Of a stretch of DNA of 64,000 nt, positions 11,510-23,422 are shown one piece after another. Source of the stretch: Siphonodentalium dalli. Its lineage: Eukaryota > Mollusca > Scaphopoda > Gadilida > Siphonodentaliidae. How positions within the stretch are numbered: the first letter of the stretch is position 1; each line of letters begins with the position of its first letter. The notes beneath the pieces were generated by a model, which saw only the letters and a program-made list of their open reading frames with translations, ran no database searches and was not told the DNA's origin. The position numbers and the translations under genes are program-made. The stretch covers positions 151,967,577 through 152,031,576 of the forward strand of contig CP136065.1 in NCBI GenBank assembly GCA_032622095.1. Direction: 5' to 3'.

Positions 11510-12760
11510 GGGGTGATGAACAGGGCAGGGGGAGATAAACTTATGTACATCATATTAACTGGACGGCCATATTTACGCCCGATGTACCCGTCCTGCTGGC
11601 AGCATGTACCCGATATCGACTCAAGTCGCTATCGGCAGTGCATTTCATTCAAATGTGTCACCATGTCGATTTCAACGAAAATCGACGAACAATGTCATCG
11701 TGTAACTTCACCCATTGACCGAGTTCGCCTGAACCTGCACGAATATATCTTCTGCTTTGTTCATAATTATGTGTTTCCTTTCGATTCCAGAAAATAGTAC
11801 ATTTACGGATTATCACATGCATGTATGTACATTCTTATGATAACAATTCATTCCTTATTAGATATATGTTATTTCGTTTCGCACAGTAATGCACCGTACC
11901 AAGTGCTGTAATTAATGTCCAGTAGAACGATAAATTCGTGATGACATTCTTATTATATTTCACATCAGGAATTTCGATCACTTTTCACTCGCCCCAATGT
12001 GTGTAGACTGATGTTACATGTACAATAGTGTCGTTCTTTATTGTGACTTATTTTCTCAATAAAAGGTAAACTAACGCTACGAATAAACTTACATTGTAAT
12101 TCAATATTCATAATTCTCATTTACAATACCAGTAATCGAAAGACACAGTAACAAGATTTTCCGATTACGACATTAATGCTTTAAGCCCACCGATCTACTG
12201 TGCAACAAAAGTGCTCGCGAAATTCAAAACAGCAGCGTCGTATTAAATAATAATTGGTGACGTCACAAAATCAGATATAGTCTATATACGACCCAAAGTG
12301 TCCGGCTTTGGTTCGTTATAAATACTGACATAATGTGCAATATAAGCATAGTTAATATTATATTATTGTATTGTTTAACTTATATCTCAGGTTGATATTT
12401 TAGATAAAACAGAGATAGCTGCTCTCATCAATTCAATCGTTCATCACATTAACCAGCAATTATACATGTATCTACTATGGTAGTTAAAATTAAGTGATTA
12501 TATCAGCCCTTCACTCGTTGTTCTGAGTATATTAAAATAAATTAAAATCTGATATAAATTTATTTATACACGTACCACGATCGCCTATCTTACTATATAA
12601 ATAAAGCCATCTGTTTAAATTTTACATTTAATCAACACCTGTTGATTAAACGTGCCTACTGTTGATTAAACTTCGCAGAGTGGATTAAACTTTCTCCATA
12701 CAATTTGAACGGAAAAGTGTTTATCCATCGCATTGTAAAGATCGTGGCATAAACAAAATA
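11510..12760. other. Intergenic stretch between the divergent genes
   Basis: A moderately GC-richer block (11,560-11,720) gives a 115-codon ORF at 11450-11797 with no recognisable domain or splice sites, so I do not call it. A perfect CRE-type palindrome TGACGTCA lies at 12258-12265. The interval lies upstream of the minus-strand exons and could hold their promoter, but no start site can be placed. Confidence 0.35.
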
Positions 12761-12764
12761 TATG

Positions 12765-12895
12765 CATAGTGTTTCTGAATAACAGATTTAATCCACTCAT
12801 GGCATGGGATTGGCGATTTACACCACTCGCTGAAGCTCGTGGTGTAATTCGCCAATCCCACTCGTGGATTAAATTTGTTATTCAGAAACACTATG
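12765..12895. repeat. Long near-perfect hairpin
   Basis: catagtgtttctgaataaca (12765-12784) pairs with tgttattcagaaacactatg (12876-12895), and the pairing continues inward through atttaatccac…gtggattaaat and ggattggcgaa-type arms to a short loop near 12830. Total span is 131 bp. It may be a small palindromic MITE. Confidence 0.75.
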
Positions 12896-13074
12896 AGTAT
12901 ATTCTATATATCATCACTATCTAGATCAATAGAGTTTCAATTTTATTAAGTACCATTTAATCTAACACTGCAGTCCCATTTCCTTCAATGAAATATATTT
13001 TCATTGGTATTTTTTACTTACTGCATATAATTATGTGAATAAATTTTTGTAACAATTGATTTAAAGTGATGTGA

Positions 13075-13400
13075 AACACTCCGACTGGGTGATCACATAG
13101 AAATGGAGAATAATCTTGCTTAAAGTAGTTATTTTTATACATATATTAACCCAAATTTACAACACACACCGTCAGTCTTAAAAATTTATTAAATGCAATT
13201 AGTATCGATGGCGAAAATAATTTGCATTAGTTTATCGCCGATTGTTGCATCCCGAATCGAGATGCAAATATTTACAATTAAGCGTAGTTCAGACGGTGTT
13301 TTCTATGGAGTTGTATGGTCGATTTCTTTGAAATTTTGGGCGATGTTAGTAGAATGCTACATTCCCCGAGTGAGCATAGCGCCTGAGTACTAATTTATCA
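13075..13400. repeat. Dispersed repeat, inverted copy at 52978-53325
   Basis: Shares with the complement of 52978-53325 blocks such as gtgatgtgaaacactccg, aaatggagaataatcttgct, gtatggtcgatttctttgaa and tagtagaatgctacattccc. Divergence is visible, so the copies are old. No coding capacity. Confidence 0.65.
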
Positions 13401-13471
13401 GTTTTACACACCAGAACAAGTCCATAATATGTCTTTAATTCATGAAATCTCTTATGACTAAGTTTACTTAA

Positions 13472-13930
13472 CCCTTTACCCAACAGAACGGCCCTGTGCC
13501 AATGCATTCTCTTATATATGCGAGTCGACCATATGTCGCCTCGCATATATAAGAGAATGCATTGGCTTAACACATATTAAAAATGATAAAATTGTCAAAG
13601 AATGTAGAAAAATATTATAAAAATTGTTAAAAAATGTAAGAACAAATTATAAAATTGTTAAAGAATGTAAGAAAAAATGGTAAAAAGTGTTAAATGTGCT
13701 TTAGTGTTTTAGGCCAATGCATTCTCTTATATATGCGAGGCGACCTATGGTCGACTCGCATATATAAGAGAATGCATTGACACAGGGCATAACTGTAACC
13801 ATCACAATGTGGTCAATGAACCGGTTCCAATGATATCCATATTTGTATGGTGTTATTGAGACAGACCGAAGATATTTTAGGCTGTTGAAGCTTTATTTGG
13901 GCGTTTTTGGCCGTTTTGTTGGGTAAAGGG
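13472..13930. mobile_element. TTAA-flanked MITE (family 2), complete copy, 459 bp
   Basis: TTAA at 13468-13471 and 13931-13934. Termini CCCTTTACCCAACAGAACGG and CCGTTTTGTTGGGTAAAGGG. Two internal hairpins of aatgcattctcttatatatg with different loops (tcgaccatatgtcg and gcgacctatggtcg) are separated by repeated 'aaaattgttaaagaatgtaag' words. It shares the hairpin module but not the ends with family 1. Other copies are 38446-39099 and 39372-39762. Confidence 0.8.
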
Positions 13931-14087
13931 TTAAATGCTCATTGGTCTAATGGAAGAAAGTTAGTGTGTTCTCATTTTGTGAGGTTAAATTCATAAACTT
14001 TTCTATCATACAATGAGACTGCATTCCATTCTATCTTAATTACATTAGATGTCCATTACGAAGTGGTTACTGCCATGTAAAGTTTTT

Positions 14088-14448
14088 AAGTGGCAGCAAC
14101 ATTTTTGTTGCTGCCACGTAAAATTGTATCCCCGACTTGAACCTGCAGGAATTAGTAAATGATGTTAAAGTTTTAGCTCCAATGTCGAATAACTGCACGG
14201 AATTCAAACGAAATTTTATAATTATGACAATGATTACACTCAAGCAAGAGTTTTGTAAAACATAGTATTGGAGAACTGGAAGAGTCGCAAGGGATAACTT
14301 TCCAGGGCAGATTCCAGACTATACTCAATTCCGACTCTAGTAGTTCACAATTACCAATTGAACGACAGCCCACTTAGTATAAGGGTGAATCTGATTGGCT
14401 GTTATGATAACGATTTTACGTGGCAGCAACACCGTGTTGCTGCCACTT
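14088..14448. mobile_element. MITE with palindromic ends (AAGTGGCAGCAACA)
   Basis: Both termini are hairpins: aagtggcagcaacatttttg with its complement at 14088, and again at 14411-14448 ending gttgctgccactt. The whole unit is an inverted repeat (…cacgtaaaattg / gattttacgtg…). Interior sequence is unremarkable. Confidence 0.7.
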
Positions 14449-15338
14449 ACTTTTTTAAATGACACTAACCGCTGCCTGTCCATTAATATTATCAATACAT
14501 AAATTTATATTTATTGACCATAAAATATCATAAATATCCAAATTGCTGTCCCTTTAATGCTCTAGACCAACTCTACAAAGAGCTCTATATACTATTAAAC
14601 TAATTTCAATTTCCAACTTCAACACTCACTATTTCATTCTCATCTATTCTCTAGACTTGTTTTGAAGTTATATTCACTCAAATTTTTTAACATTTGTTAA
14701 CTATGAGCAAAATAGTTCAATTGTCCTAATGAAGCTCAATAAATTCTATTCTATTCTAATCCTTGTCTCAATTCATTTGTTGCATATTTTCTGTTGAGTA
14801 AAAGGAGATGGTCCCATAAATGGAAAGATTCAGGGTACAGTACCCCTTTAAGTGCAAACAAGGAAATTATAAACCATTACCTAACACACCCTGTTTATAT
14901 TGGCAGAGTCTACCACAAAGTATCATGGGAATGTCAAATTCAAACATGGGGAAGCCTATTTTATTTTTGAGGGAAGATCCTGGAAGATCTATATATATAT
15001 ATATACATTGTATATATAGACTATATTGATATGGGGAATGCAATGTACATATTTGAGCTTAAGCACATATACAAGAAGAATTCGCCAAGAGGAGCAGTGG
15101 CCAACTAACTCAAGAATTCGTCAAACCTATGTGTTATTTTATATAAATATTCATATGTTGTTCATCATTTCTATCCTTGTTGTTGTCAAATACATTATCA
15201 CAACCCAACAATCCAATCTACATGTACATCCCGACAACCCTTTGGCTTAGAGAGAGAGAAATCCCTTGGAACAAGCCAGCCCAGGTCGATTGGACCGAGT
15301 GGGCCCTGGGACGAGCTGGCCCGTTTCCCAGTGAAGTA

Positions 15339-16315
15339 CCGTAAAACGGGGTGATTTCGGACACTTTTATTGGTTCTTGAATATTACAATCTCTTAAATG
15401 AATTGCGTAAATATATTACGCCGTCAACATGGATCGTGACGTGATCGCGTTTAACTCATAACCGGCCGATGTCGCATTAACTCATCACCGGCCGAGGTAT
15501 CCGCAAATGTAAAACGGGTGGAGCTATCGACTTGAAATTTGGTATGTGAATGTATCTTGCCCCGGATACGAATTTTATCGGGTCGCCGAGCCCGTGCGAC
15601 GCCAGCTTCGCGCATGCGCAGACCAGATCTCGGAAACGGGTGGAGCTATCGACTTGAAATTTGGTTTATGAAAGTGACCCGACTTCATATGCACACTGTT
15701 GATGGGGTGATTTCGGACACCACCCAAGGGGTCACAAAAACAAATATCACAACATCGATGCTATGATGGCTTTAAGAATAATATTATACTTTCTTTTGAC
15801 CTACAATTACAAGCCTGGACACATTTAATTTATAGTGAGATAGAAAATATAGGCTATATTAGTAGTCGTAGCGGAAGATGCCTACCCTTGGCTAGTGTCA
15901 AAAATCACCCCAAAGGAATTTGACGGGGCCACAAAAGGGTGTTTCCAATATGATAAAATCCAAAAGGTTGTGTTTTGGTTTTTATCTCATTTTAAGCCAC
16001 ATAATTGAACATGCATGTTTATCGGTCATGATTTGGTTTCAATATGTAATTCAATGAAATTATCAGGGCGTTTAAAGTTTTGACGTACATTAAAAAACCA
16101 AGAAAAACATTTAACTGCATTAAAGAGCATTCCTGATAATATCTTGAACGTAATCGAGCTCAAACAACATTTAAGGTCAGGGTTGATTGATAATTAAGTA
16201 AACACAAGTGAATTTATAAAAGCTAAGTGTCATAACAAAACTTTAGATGTTTGTACTCTTAGAGATGCATACTGTCCGAAGTCACCTCGCTGTCTGAAAT
16301 CACCCCATTTTACGG
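15339..16315. mobile_element. Inverted-repeat element flanked by TA (CCGTAAAACGGGGTGATTTC ends), about 977 bp
   Basis: Left end CCGTAAAACGGGGTGATTTC at 15339; right end GAAATCACCCCATTTTACGG at 16315; TA on both sides (15337-15338, 16316-16317). TA duplication fits a Tc1/mariner-like or related non-autonomous element, but no transposase is present. Its left half carries the 122-bp unit also tandemly repeated at 59211-59545, here in opposite orientation (two partial units, about 15510-15665). Confidence 0.65.
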
Positions 16316-16497
16316 TACATTATTAATCTAAGAACAAATAATAACTAAGAAATCTATTCCCTGCTTTATTTTTTGGACTTTATAAGGTTCCCTGTCGAAA
16401 CTTCAAAAAGTTCCAAGGTTTTGTACTGATGGAATATGATCTATATGGGCATTAGTTAGAGTAGATATTCATGGCATGATCTAGACTACTCTTGGGA

Positions 16498-16858
16498 TCC
16501 AAATAATAGTACAGTGCCAAATAATCATACAGGGTGGAAAATTATCCCAGTTTAAATAATCGTACAGACCCAAATAATCGTACAGGGTGGATTTTTTTCA
16601 GAGTCATTGTCAGTTGTGGCAAGTAAAAAGTAATAAATTATGAAAGGTGAACTGCATTTTCAAGTATATATTAACTTGTAATTAAATTTCACACATCACT
16701 AGTAACACAAAGATGATTTTACCATATTTTAGACCAAAAGTTTACATTTTAGATGTGGACATCAAAGCTAATGGCCAAAATTTAATAATCATACAGACCC
16801 AAATAAGGACCACACAGGGTGGATTTTTTGCAGAAAACTAATAATCGTACATGTACGA
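16498..16858. repeat. Scattered direct repeats of an AAATAATCGTACAG motif
   Basis: Variants of caaataatcgtacagggtgg occur near 16510, 16555, 16570 and 16845, alternating with 'cagaccc' and 'cagggtgga' tails. Spacing is irregular. The array ends where the 357-bp direct repeat begins (16857). Confidence 0.55.
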
Positions 16859-17485
16859 TCAGGACGCCGCGCAGCAATCTCCGGGAGTGTATATATAGGC
16901 GCTAGCTAATGAAAAATATTATTTGATTGACTTAATAACATCTAATAAATATTCATCTTATTCACAAATTAATTTAAGGAGTCCTTCTGGCATATACGAG
17001 GACATATAAATCTATATAGTAAATATTTATCGCCGTTTGATTTGCACCAAGTGAACTCGGTACATATATAATTGATAGAAAAAAACCACTATTATGATGA
17101 TCGTGTCGTTATTTGTTTAAAATATGTATCAATTGACATAAACGCACCCGTTCCCTCATTAAAATCAACATATTATGCCCATTTTAGGGGACCTCCGCGA
17201 TTCAATTTTGCGAGATCAGGACACCCGCGCAGCAATCTCCGGGAGTGTATAGATATAGGCGCTAGCTAATGAATAATATTATTTGATTGACTTAATAACA
17301 TCTAATAAATATTCATCTTATTCACAAATTAATTTAAGGAGTCCTTCTGGCATACGAGGACATATAGATCTATATAGTAAATATTTATCGCCGTTTGATT
17401 TGCACCAAGTGAACTCGGCGCATATATAATTGATAGAACAAACCACTATTATGATGATCGTGTAGTTATTTGTTTAAAATACGTA
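16857..17485. repeat. Two tandem copies of a 357-bp unit; inverted copy at 24530-24985
   Basis: Units begin gatcaggac at 16857 and 17214 and match for most of their length (cagcaatctccgggagtgta, ggcgctagctaatga, ccgtttgatttgcaccaagt). The second unit is truncated near 17485. A reverse-complement copy occupies about 24530-24985. The ORF 17072-17269 falls in this repeat and is not a gene. Confidence 0.75.
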
Positions 17486-17489
17486 TTGA

Positions 17490-18120
17490 TCACTGTAGAA
17501 ATTTAAGAAACTGAGTTCCCCATGTAATCATTTCAACCATCTCAGGAAGCTCAAATATATGTGATGTGAGTGGTGCCAATGCATCCCTGTAATAAAGCAA
17601 CCTAATTTGGGCCAAAAGTATGGTTATAAATTGGCCCCTAACTCTGTTGTGCCGTCTGAATTGGCATTTTAGGATAAGATCCACAAAAGCCCCTATTCTG
17701 CACTCCAGAATAATGAGTTAGTTTGTATTTTAATAGTAGACATTAATTTTGAAGTAGCATGATCACACATGTAAGATTATATTTGTTATAAATTTAGGTA
17801 CGAGCACCCAGCGCCACCCATCCAAAGCTGGAATGTGGGATACGATATTTCACGGCTGTGACAATGAGTTACATGTACATGTGTATGTTGTAACCAGAAC
17901 TAGCGCAGGGTATTCCGAAAAAGAAAAGGGGAAAAGAGATTGCTCTGTCCCCCCTGTAGAAGAAACTAGGATCTGGACAAAGAGGCGCGAGCCTGCGTCC
18001 AGTTACTGCATATTAAAGGTAACATAAGGTAAGGTATGGTAAAAGATCAAATGAGCACATGTTTATTATTTACAATATCAAACATGATCACCTGATGAAG
18101 TACTCATGAGAAAAATGTTG
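17490..18120. other. Unassigned stretch with short ORFs
   Basis: Contains a minus-strand 64-codon ORF (17490-17684) and a plus-strand one (17833-18027). Neither shows a known domain. The 17800-18010 part is GC-richer than its surroundings and might be a transposon fragment. Confidence 0.3.
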
Positions 18121-18132
18121 CAAAGTGTGGAT

Positions 18133-18212
18133 ACGAGATAACTCGTAGTCAGCAACCAGCCAAAATACCACGAGATGGCGTTGCTATATATGCCGACTAC
18201 GAGTTATCTCGT
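18133..18212. repeat. Inverted repeat with perfect 18-bp arms
   Basis: acgagataactcgtagtc (18133-18150) is exactly complementary to gactacgagttatctcgt (18195-18212). Loop is 44 bp. Confidence 0.75.
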
Positions 18213-18379
18213 AGTGCGTTTATGCCATGTTTTTTATGTGATCCAAGCTGATACATGCCCAGTTTTGGGGTTTGAGGGTGGTTATATGTGCTATCTACCT
18301 ATTTCATACTTAATATAAAGTTGGCACCCTGGAATGTTAGGCTACATTATAGGGTTCCGGCACTCAACATGTTAAGGGC

Positions 18380-18565
18380 AATTAATTGTACTTAAGCATA
18401 AATAGCTTATCTGTGCTGTAGTATAATTATATTATTTGCACTGAAGCACAATTATTTGTGCTTAATCACAAATAATTTAGCTTAAGTTAAGCGCAAATAA
18501 TTGTGCTTAACTTAAGCCTTAATTAAGCACAAATAATTGCTCTTAACTTAACTTAAGCGCAAATA
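18380..18565. repeat. Cluster of AATTATTTGTGCTTAA-type words in both orientations
   Basis: At least eight variants of ttaagcacaaataatt or its complement occur within 185 bp, so the region can pair with itself in many ways. It lies about 150 bp left of the foldback element at 18718. No coding meaning is seen. Confidence 0.65.
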
Positions 18566-18717
18566 ATTATTAATAGTGAATTTGGCCTCACATAAAGATC
18601 CCTTTGGATCCCTTCCCACTGAACAAAATAAAATTTATATGTCTACAGTCCAATAAATCATTTTCTAGGGTAGGTATAGGGAAACCCAGTAATCACACTC
18701 ACAGTCATTGTTTTTTT

Positions 18718-21700
18718 GGGAGTGACTAAAACACAGAATGGGACGATGGGATGGGACGGTATTGGGATGGTATTAGAAAACCCGCTGTTTATCAATAATA
18801 CAGCTTGTAGCGGCACCAAAATGGTTATATATAGTCAGTATTAACATGGCGTACAGGAAAGAACGATTTAATAGTCTCATTCGCCAACACAAAGCGCATA
18901 TTATCGGCTAAAAATAGACACATCGAAAATAGGCCATTACGGTAAAACGCAGAACAAAAATGTAAACACCAAATCACCCCATGCATTCACATTTTCCTGT
19001 CCCACGGTGATATTTTTGCACAAAATGCTAGATTATATCTTCTCGACATCAGTGTTGCATTTTATTGGCCATAATCAAGATTAAAACAACTGTTTTTGTC
19101 GATGGGACAGCAGCGGTAAAACGCAGAACAGCCATAGGAAATTGCAGAACGAAAATGTAAACAACAAAATCATTCACCGCATTCATATTTCCCCGTCCCA
19201 CAGCGATATATTTACATAAAATATTAGATTAACATCTTCTCGACATCATTGTAGCATTTTAATGACCATAATCAAGATTAAAACATTTTTTTTCGCTGAT
19301 AGGACGGAAGCAGTAAAACGCAGAACAACCATAGGAAATTGCAGAACAAAACAAAATCATTCACCGCATTCATATTTCTCCGTCCCACAGTGATATTTTT
19401 GCATAAAATGTTAGATTAACATCTTCTCAACATCATTGTAGCATTTTATTGACCATAATCAAGATCAAAACAACTTTTTTCGAAGAAGCAGTAAAACGCA
19501 GAACAACTTAGGAAATTGCAGAACGAAATGGTTGTTCTGCGTTTTACCGCGTCTGTGGGACGGGGACATAATTATGAATGTATAGAATGATTTTATTGTT
19601 CGTTCTGCAATTTCCAAAGGTTGTTCTGTTTTACCACTGCTGTCCCTTGTTGAAACAAGTTGTTTTAATCTTGATTACGGTGAATAAAATGCTAAAATGA
19701 TGTCGAGAATATATTAATCTAACATTCTGTGCAGAAATATGATCATGGGACTGCGAAATATGAATGTATTTGTTGTTTACATGTTCGCTCTGCCTTTTAC
19801 CATGGCTGTTCTGCGTTCTACCGAGTCTGTCCCATCAGCGAAACAACTTGTTTTAAATTGATTATGATCAACGATTGTGGTCAATAGAATGATACACTGA
19901 TGTCGAGAATATATTAATCGCAAATTTTGTGCAGAAATATCGGTATGGGACTGCAAAATATGAACGCACTTGTTGTTTACCTGTTCGTTCTGCCATTTAC
20001 CGTGGCCGTTCTGCTTTTTACCGCCTGTGTCCCATCGAAGTTCTTTCAAACTTGATTATGGTGAATAAAATGCTACACTGATGTCGAGAATATATCAAGA
20101 AATTTTGTCATGGGACGGCGAAATATGAATGAATTTGTTGTTATTTTGCCTTTTACCACGGCTGTTCTGCGTTTTACCATGCACTTCTTTGATTGTGGAG
20201 TGCTGTTTTTGTTCAAATAAAATATTGGCGATGTATCTTTTTATCGTCTTATATTTTATGTGACATGACATGTAATTATAATAAAAAGCGTTTCTTAATT
20301 TATATTGTATAATCCATGAGAAATGCATATATGCCCTTAACTATATGTGGTTGCTGGTTCGAACAGTGTTCAAATACATGAATACTATACACCATTCGGA
20401 GGTGTATAACACAAACAGCGAGTAATTCTCACCGATACCATATCAGCACCCGAAAGAGTCTGTGTCCTCTGCCACCAGTTATGCAAACACATTTTGTTGT
20501 TTCCAAATGTTGTTCTGCGTTAACTGATAAACAGCGGGTTTTTGTCCTGTTCCATCTTTCTGTTCTGCGTTTTCTAATAACGTCTCATCCCATCTAATAC
20601 CGTCCCATCCCATCTAACACCGTCCCATCCCGTTCTGCAATTCCAAAGGTTGGTCTGCGTTTTACCGCTGCTGTCCCATCAGCGAAAAAAGTTGTTTTAA
20701 TCTTGATTATGGTCATTAAAATGCTAAAATGATGTTGAGAAGATGTTAATTTAACATTTAATGCAAAAATATCACCGTGGGACAGGGAAATATGAATGCG
20801 GTGAATGATGTTTTTGTTAATTACCATTTCTTTCTGCAATTTCCTAAGTTGTTCTGCGTTTTACCGCTTCTGTCCCATCGACTAAAAAGGATGTTTTAAA
20901 CTTAATTATGGTCAATAAAATGGGATCCCCAATAAAATGCTACACTGATGACTATATAAAGCCATTTTGGTGCTGCTACATGCTGTATTATTGATAAACA
21001 GCGGGTTTTTGTCCCGTCCCATCTTAGCTGTTCTGCGTTTTCTAATACCGTCCCATCCCATCTAATACCATCCCATACCGTCTCATCCCATCTAACACCG
21101 TCCCATCCCGTTCTGCAATTTCCAAAGGTTGTACTAGCTGCATTTTACCGCTGCTGTCCCATCAGCGAAAAAAGTTGTTTTAATCTTGATTATGGTCATT
21201 AAAATGCTACAATGATGTCGAGAAGATGTTAATCTAACATTTTATGCAAAAATATCACCGTGGGACGGGGAAATATGAATGCGGTGAATGAAGTTTTTGT
21301 TTACCATTTCGTTCTGCAATTTCCAAAGGTTGTTCTGCGTTTTACTGCTTCTGTCCCATCGATGAAAAAAGTTGTTTTAATCTTGATTATGGTCAATAAA
21401 ATGCTACACTGATGTCGAAAAGATATTAGTCTAACATTTTATGCAACACTATCACCGTGAAACGGGGAAATATGAATGCGGTGAATGATTTTGTTGTTTA
21501 CATTTTCGTTCTGCAATTTCCAAAGGTTGTTAGAACTGCCTTTTAACGCGTCTGTCCCATCGATGTAAAAAGTTGTTTTAATCTTAATTATGGTCAATAA
21601 AATGGGATCCCAATAACTGCTACACTGATGACTATATAGAGCCATTTTGGTGCTGCTACAAGCTGTAATATTGATAAACAGCGTGTTTTTGTCCCGTCCC

Positions 21701-22620
21701 ATCTTAGGGCCGGGTCCATCTTAGCTGTTCTGTGTTTTCTAATACCGTCCCATCCCATCTAATACCACCCCATACCGTCTCATCCCGTTCTGCAATTTCC
21801 TATGGTTGTTCTGCGTTTTGCCACTGCTGTCCCATTAGCGAAAAAAGTTGTTTTAATCTTGATTATGGTCATTAAAATGCTACAATGATGTCGAGAAGAT
21901 GTTAATCTAACATTTTATGCAAAAATATCACTGTGGGACGGGGAAATATGAATGCGGTGAATGATTTTGTTTCGTTCTGCAATTTCCTATGGTTGTTCTG
22001 CGTTTTACCGCTTCCGTCCCAGCAGCGAAAAAATTTTTTTTAATCTTGATTATGGTCATTAAAATGCTACAATGATGTCGAGAAGATGTTAATTTAATCT
22101 AACATTTTATGTAAAAATATCGCTGTGGAACGGGGAAATATGAATGCGGTGAATGATTTTGTTGTTTACATTTTCGTTCTGCAATTTCCTATATGGTTGT
22201 TCTGCGTTTTAGCGCTGCTGTCCCATCGACAAAAACAGTTGTTTTAATCTTGATTATGACCAATAAAATGCAACACGTACTGATGTCGGGAAGATATTAA
22301 TCTAACATTTTGCGCAAAAATATCACCGTGGGACAGGGAAATGTAAATGCATGGAGTGATTTGGTGTGTTTACATTTTCGTTCTGCATTTTACCGTAATG
22401 GCCTATTTTCGATGTGTCTATTTTTAGCCGATAATATGCGCTTTGTGTTGGCGAATGAGACTATTATAGTATTAAATCGTTGTTCCCTGTACCGTACGCC
22501 ATGTTAATACCGACTATATATAACCATTTTGGTGCCGCTACAAGCTGTATTATTGATAAACAGCGGGTTTTCTAATACCGTCCCATCCCATTCAGGCCAT
22601 TCTGCGTTTTAGTCACTCCC
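18718..22620. mobile_element. 3.9-kb foldback-type element built from roughly 195-bp repeats
   Basis: Ends are inverted: GGGAGTGACTAAAAC at 18718 and GTTTTAGTCACTCCC ending at 22620, with 8-bp flanks gttttttt (18710-18717) and gttttttg (22621-22628). The outer 350-400 bp on each side are complementary (gccattacggtaaaac…, aagcgcatattatcggct… and complements). The interior is an array of roughly 195-bp units marked by cgttctgcaatttcc and ctgcgttttaccgctgctgt: about three face one way (to about 19515), and about a dozen the other way (19530-22400). Internal copies of the right-end segment (gataaacagcgggtttttgt, taataccgtcccatccc) recur near 20990, 21670 and 22550. ORFs on the minus strand at 19777-20049, 20095-20328, 20594-20839 and 21439-21702 follow the repeat unit and are not genes. 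Confidence 0.8.
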
Positions 22621-22639
22621 GTTTTTTGCCTAAACTTAA

Positions 22640-23414
22640 GTGTCGGCGCACACGATCCCGGTTGTCCTCGGTTTACCCCGCAGCTGGGTAAAACGGGGAC
22701 AACCGGGATCGTGTGCGCCGACGCTTTGGGCCGTTTTTTGTCGGATCCGATTTAACCGGACCGATCAAACTGAGTTTGATTTCATCCGGAAAAACCGGCT
22801 CGTGACGATGGCAACGCGCGTGTTTTGCTTGTCACATGTGACATGACCAAAACATCATTCAAATTGTCGGAATAGTTAGCAGCGACCGCTATCCGAAAAT
22901 TATGTCTAGAATTCTGATAAATCGACAAGTAACAACTGCTGGTAGACCTATGGGCAGAAAATAGGTGCCCGTATATAGTAATCGCAACAAGAGGGCGGTA
23001 GCTGTGGAAAGGTAGTTTACGCCAATTTACAGCTATTTGTATTGGCAGTATTCACAGTATTTCCCGTGACCTCAAATTCAATATATTATTATTAATATTA
23101 TATATTCATTCAGTTTATTATTAATAAATATTAGTCTTTAGAAATTAGAAATACATATTAATATAAATCACCACGACTAGCTATACTATAGGCTATAGCC
23201 TATACTAATACTAATTACTAATACTATAGTAAATGTCTAGATCGGCTGACCACACCAGTTGGCTATTTACTACAGTGACCATCTATAGGCATAGCATGCA
23301 TATGACCGGAGTGAAAATCGGACTCGTGTGCGCTGAACCCCCCCGATTTTATCGGGCCCGATTTATCCCGCAGCCGGCTGTGCCAGACACAATAGGGATC
23401 GTGTGCGCCGACAC
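22640..23414. mobile_element. 775-bp element with GTGTCGGCGCACACGATCCC ends
   Basis: Left end GTGTCGGCGCACACGATCCC at 22640, right end GGGATCGTGTGCGCCGACAC at 23414. Flanks are aaacttaa (22632-22639) and taacttaa (23415-23422), an 8-bp duplication with one mismatch. Inside, the left end is mirrored at about 22703-22722, forming a hairpin, and a degenerate copy of the end lies near 23320. The two ORFs here (22640-22846, 23233-23430) run through the terminal repeats and are not supported as genes. TSD length fits hAT-like activity; superfamily uncertain. Confidence 0.75.
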
Positions 23415-23422
23415 TAACTTAA

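Noticed and set aside
17072-17269. Plus-strand ORF of 65 codons
   Set aside because: Falls wholly in the 357-bp repeat that also occurs inverted at 24.5-25.0 kb.
19777-21702. Four similar minus-strand ORFs of 77-90 codons that look like a gene family
   Set aside because: They arise from the roughly 195-bp repeat unit of the foldback element in one frame; their similarity is repeat similarity.
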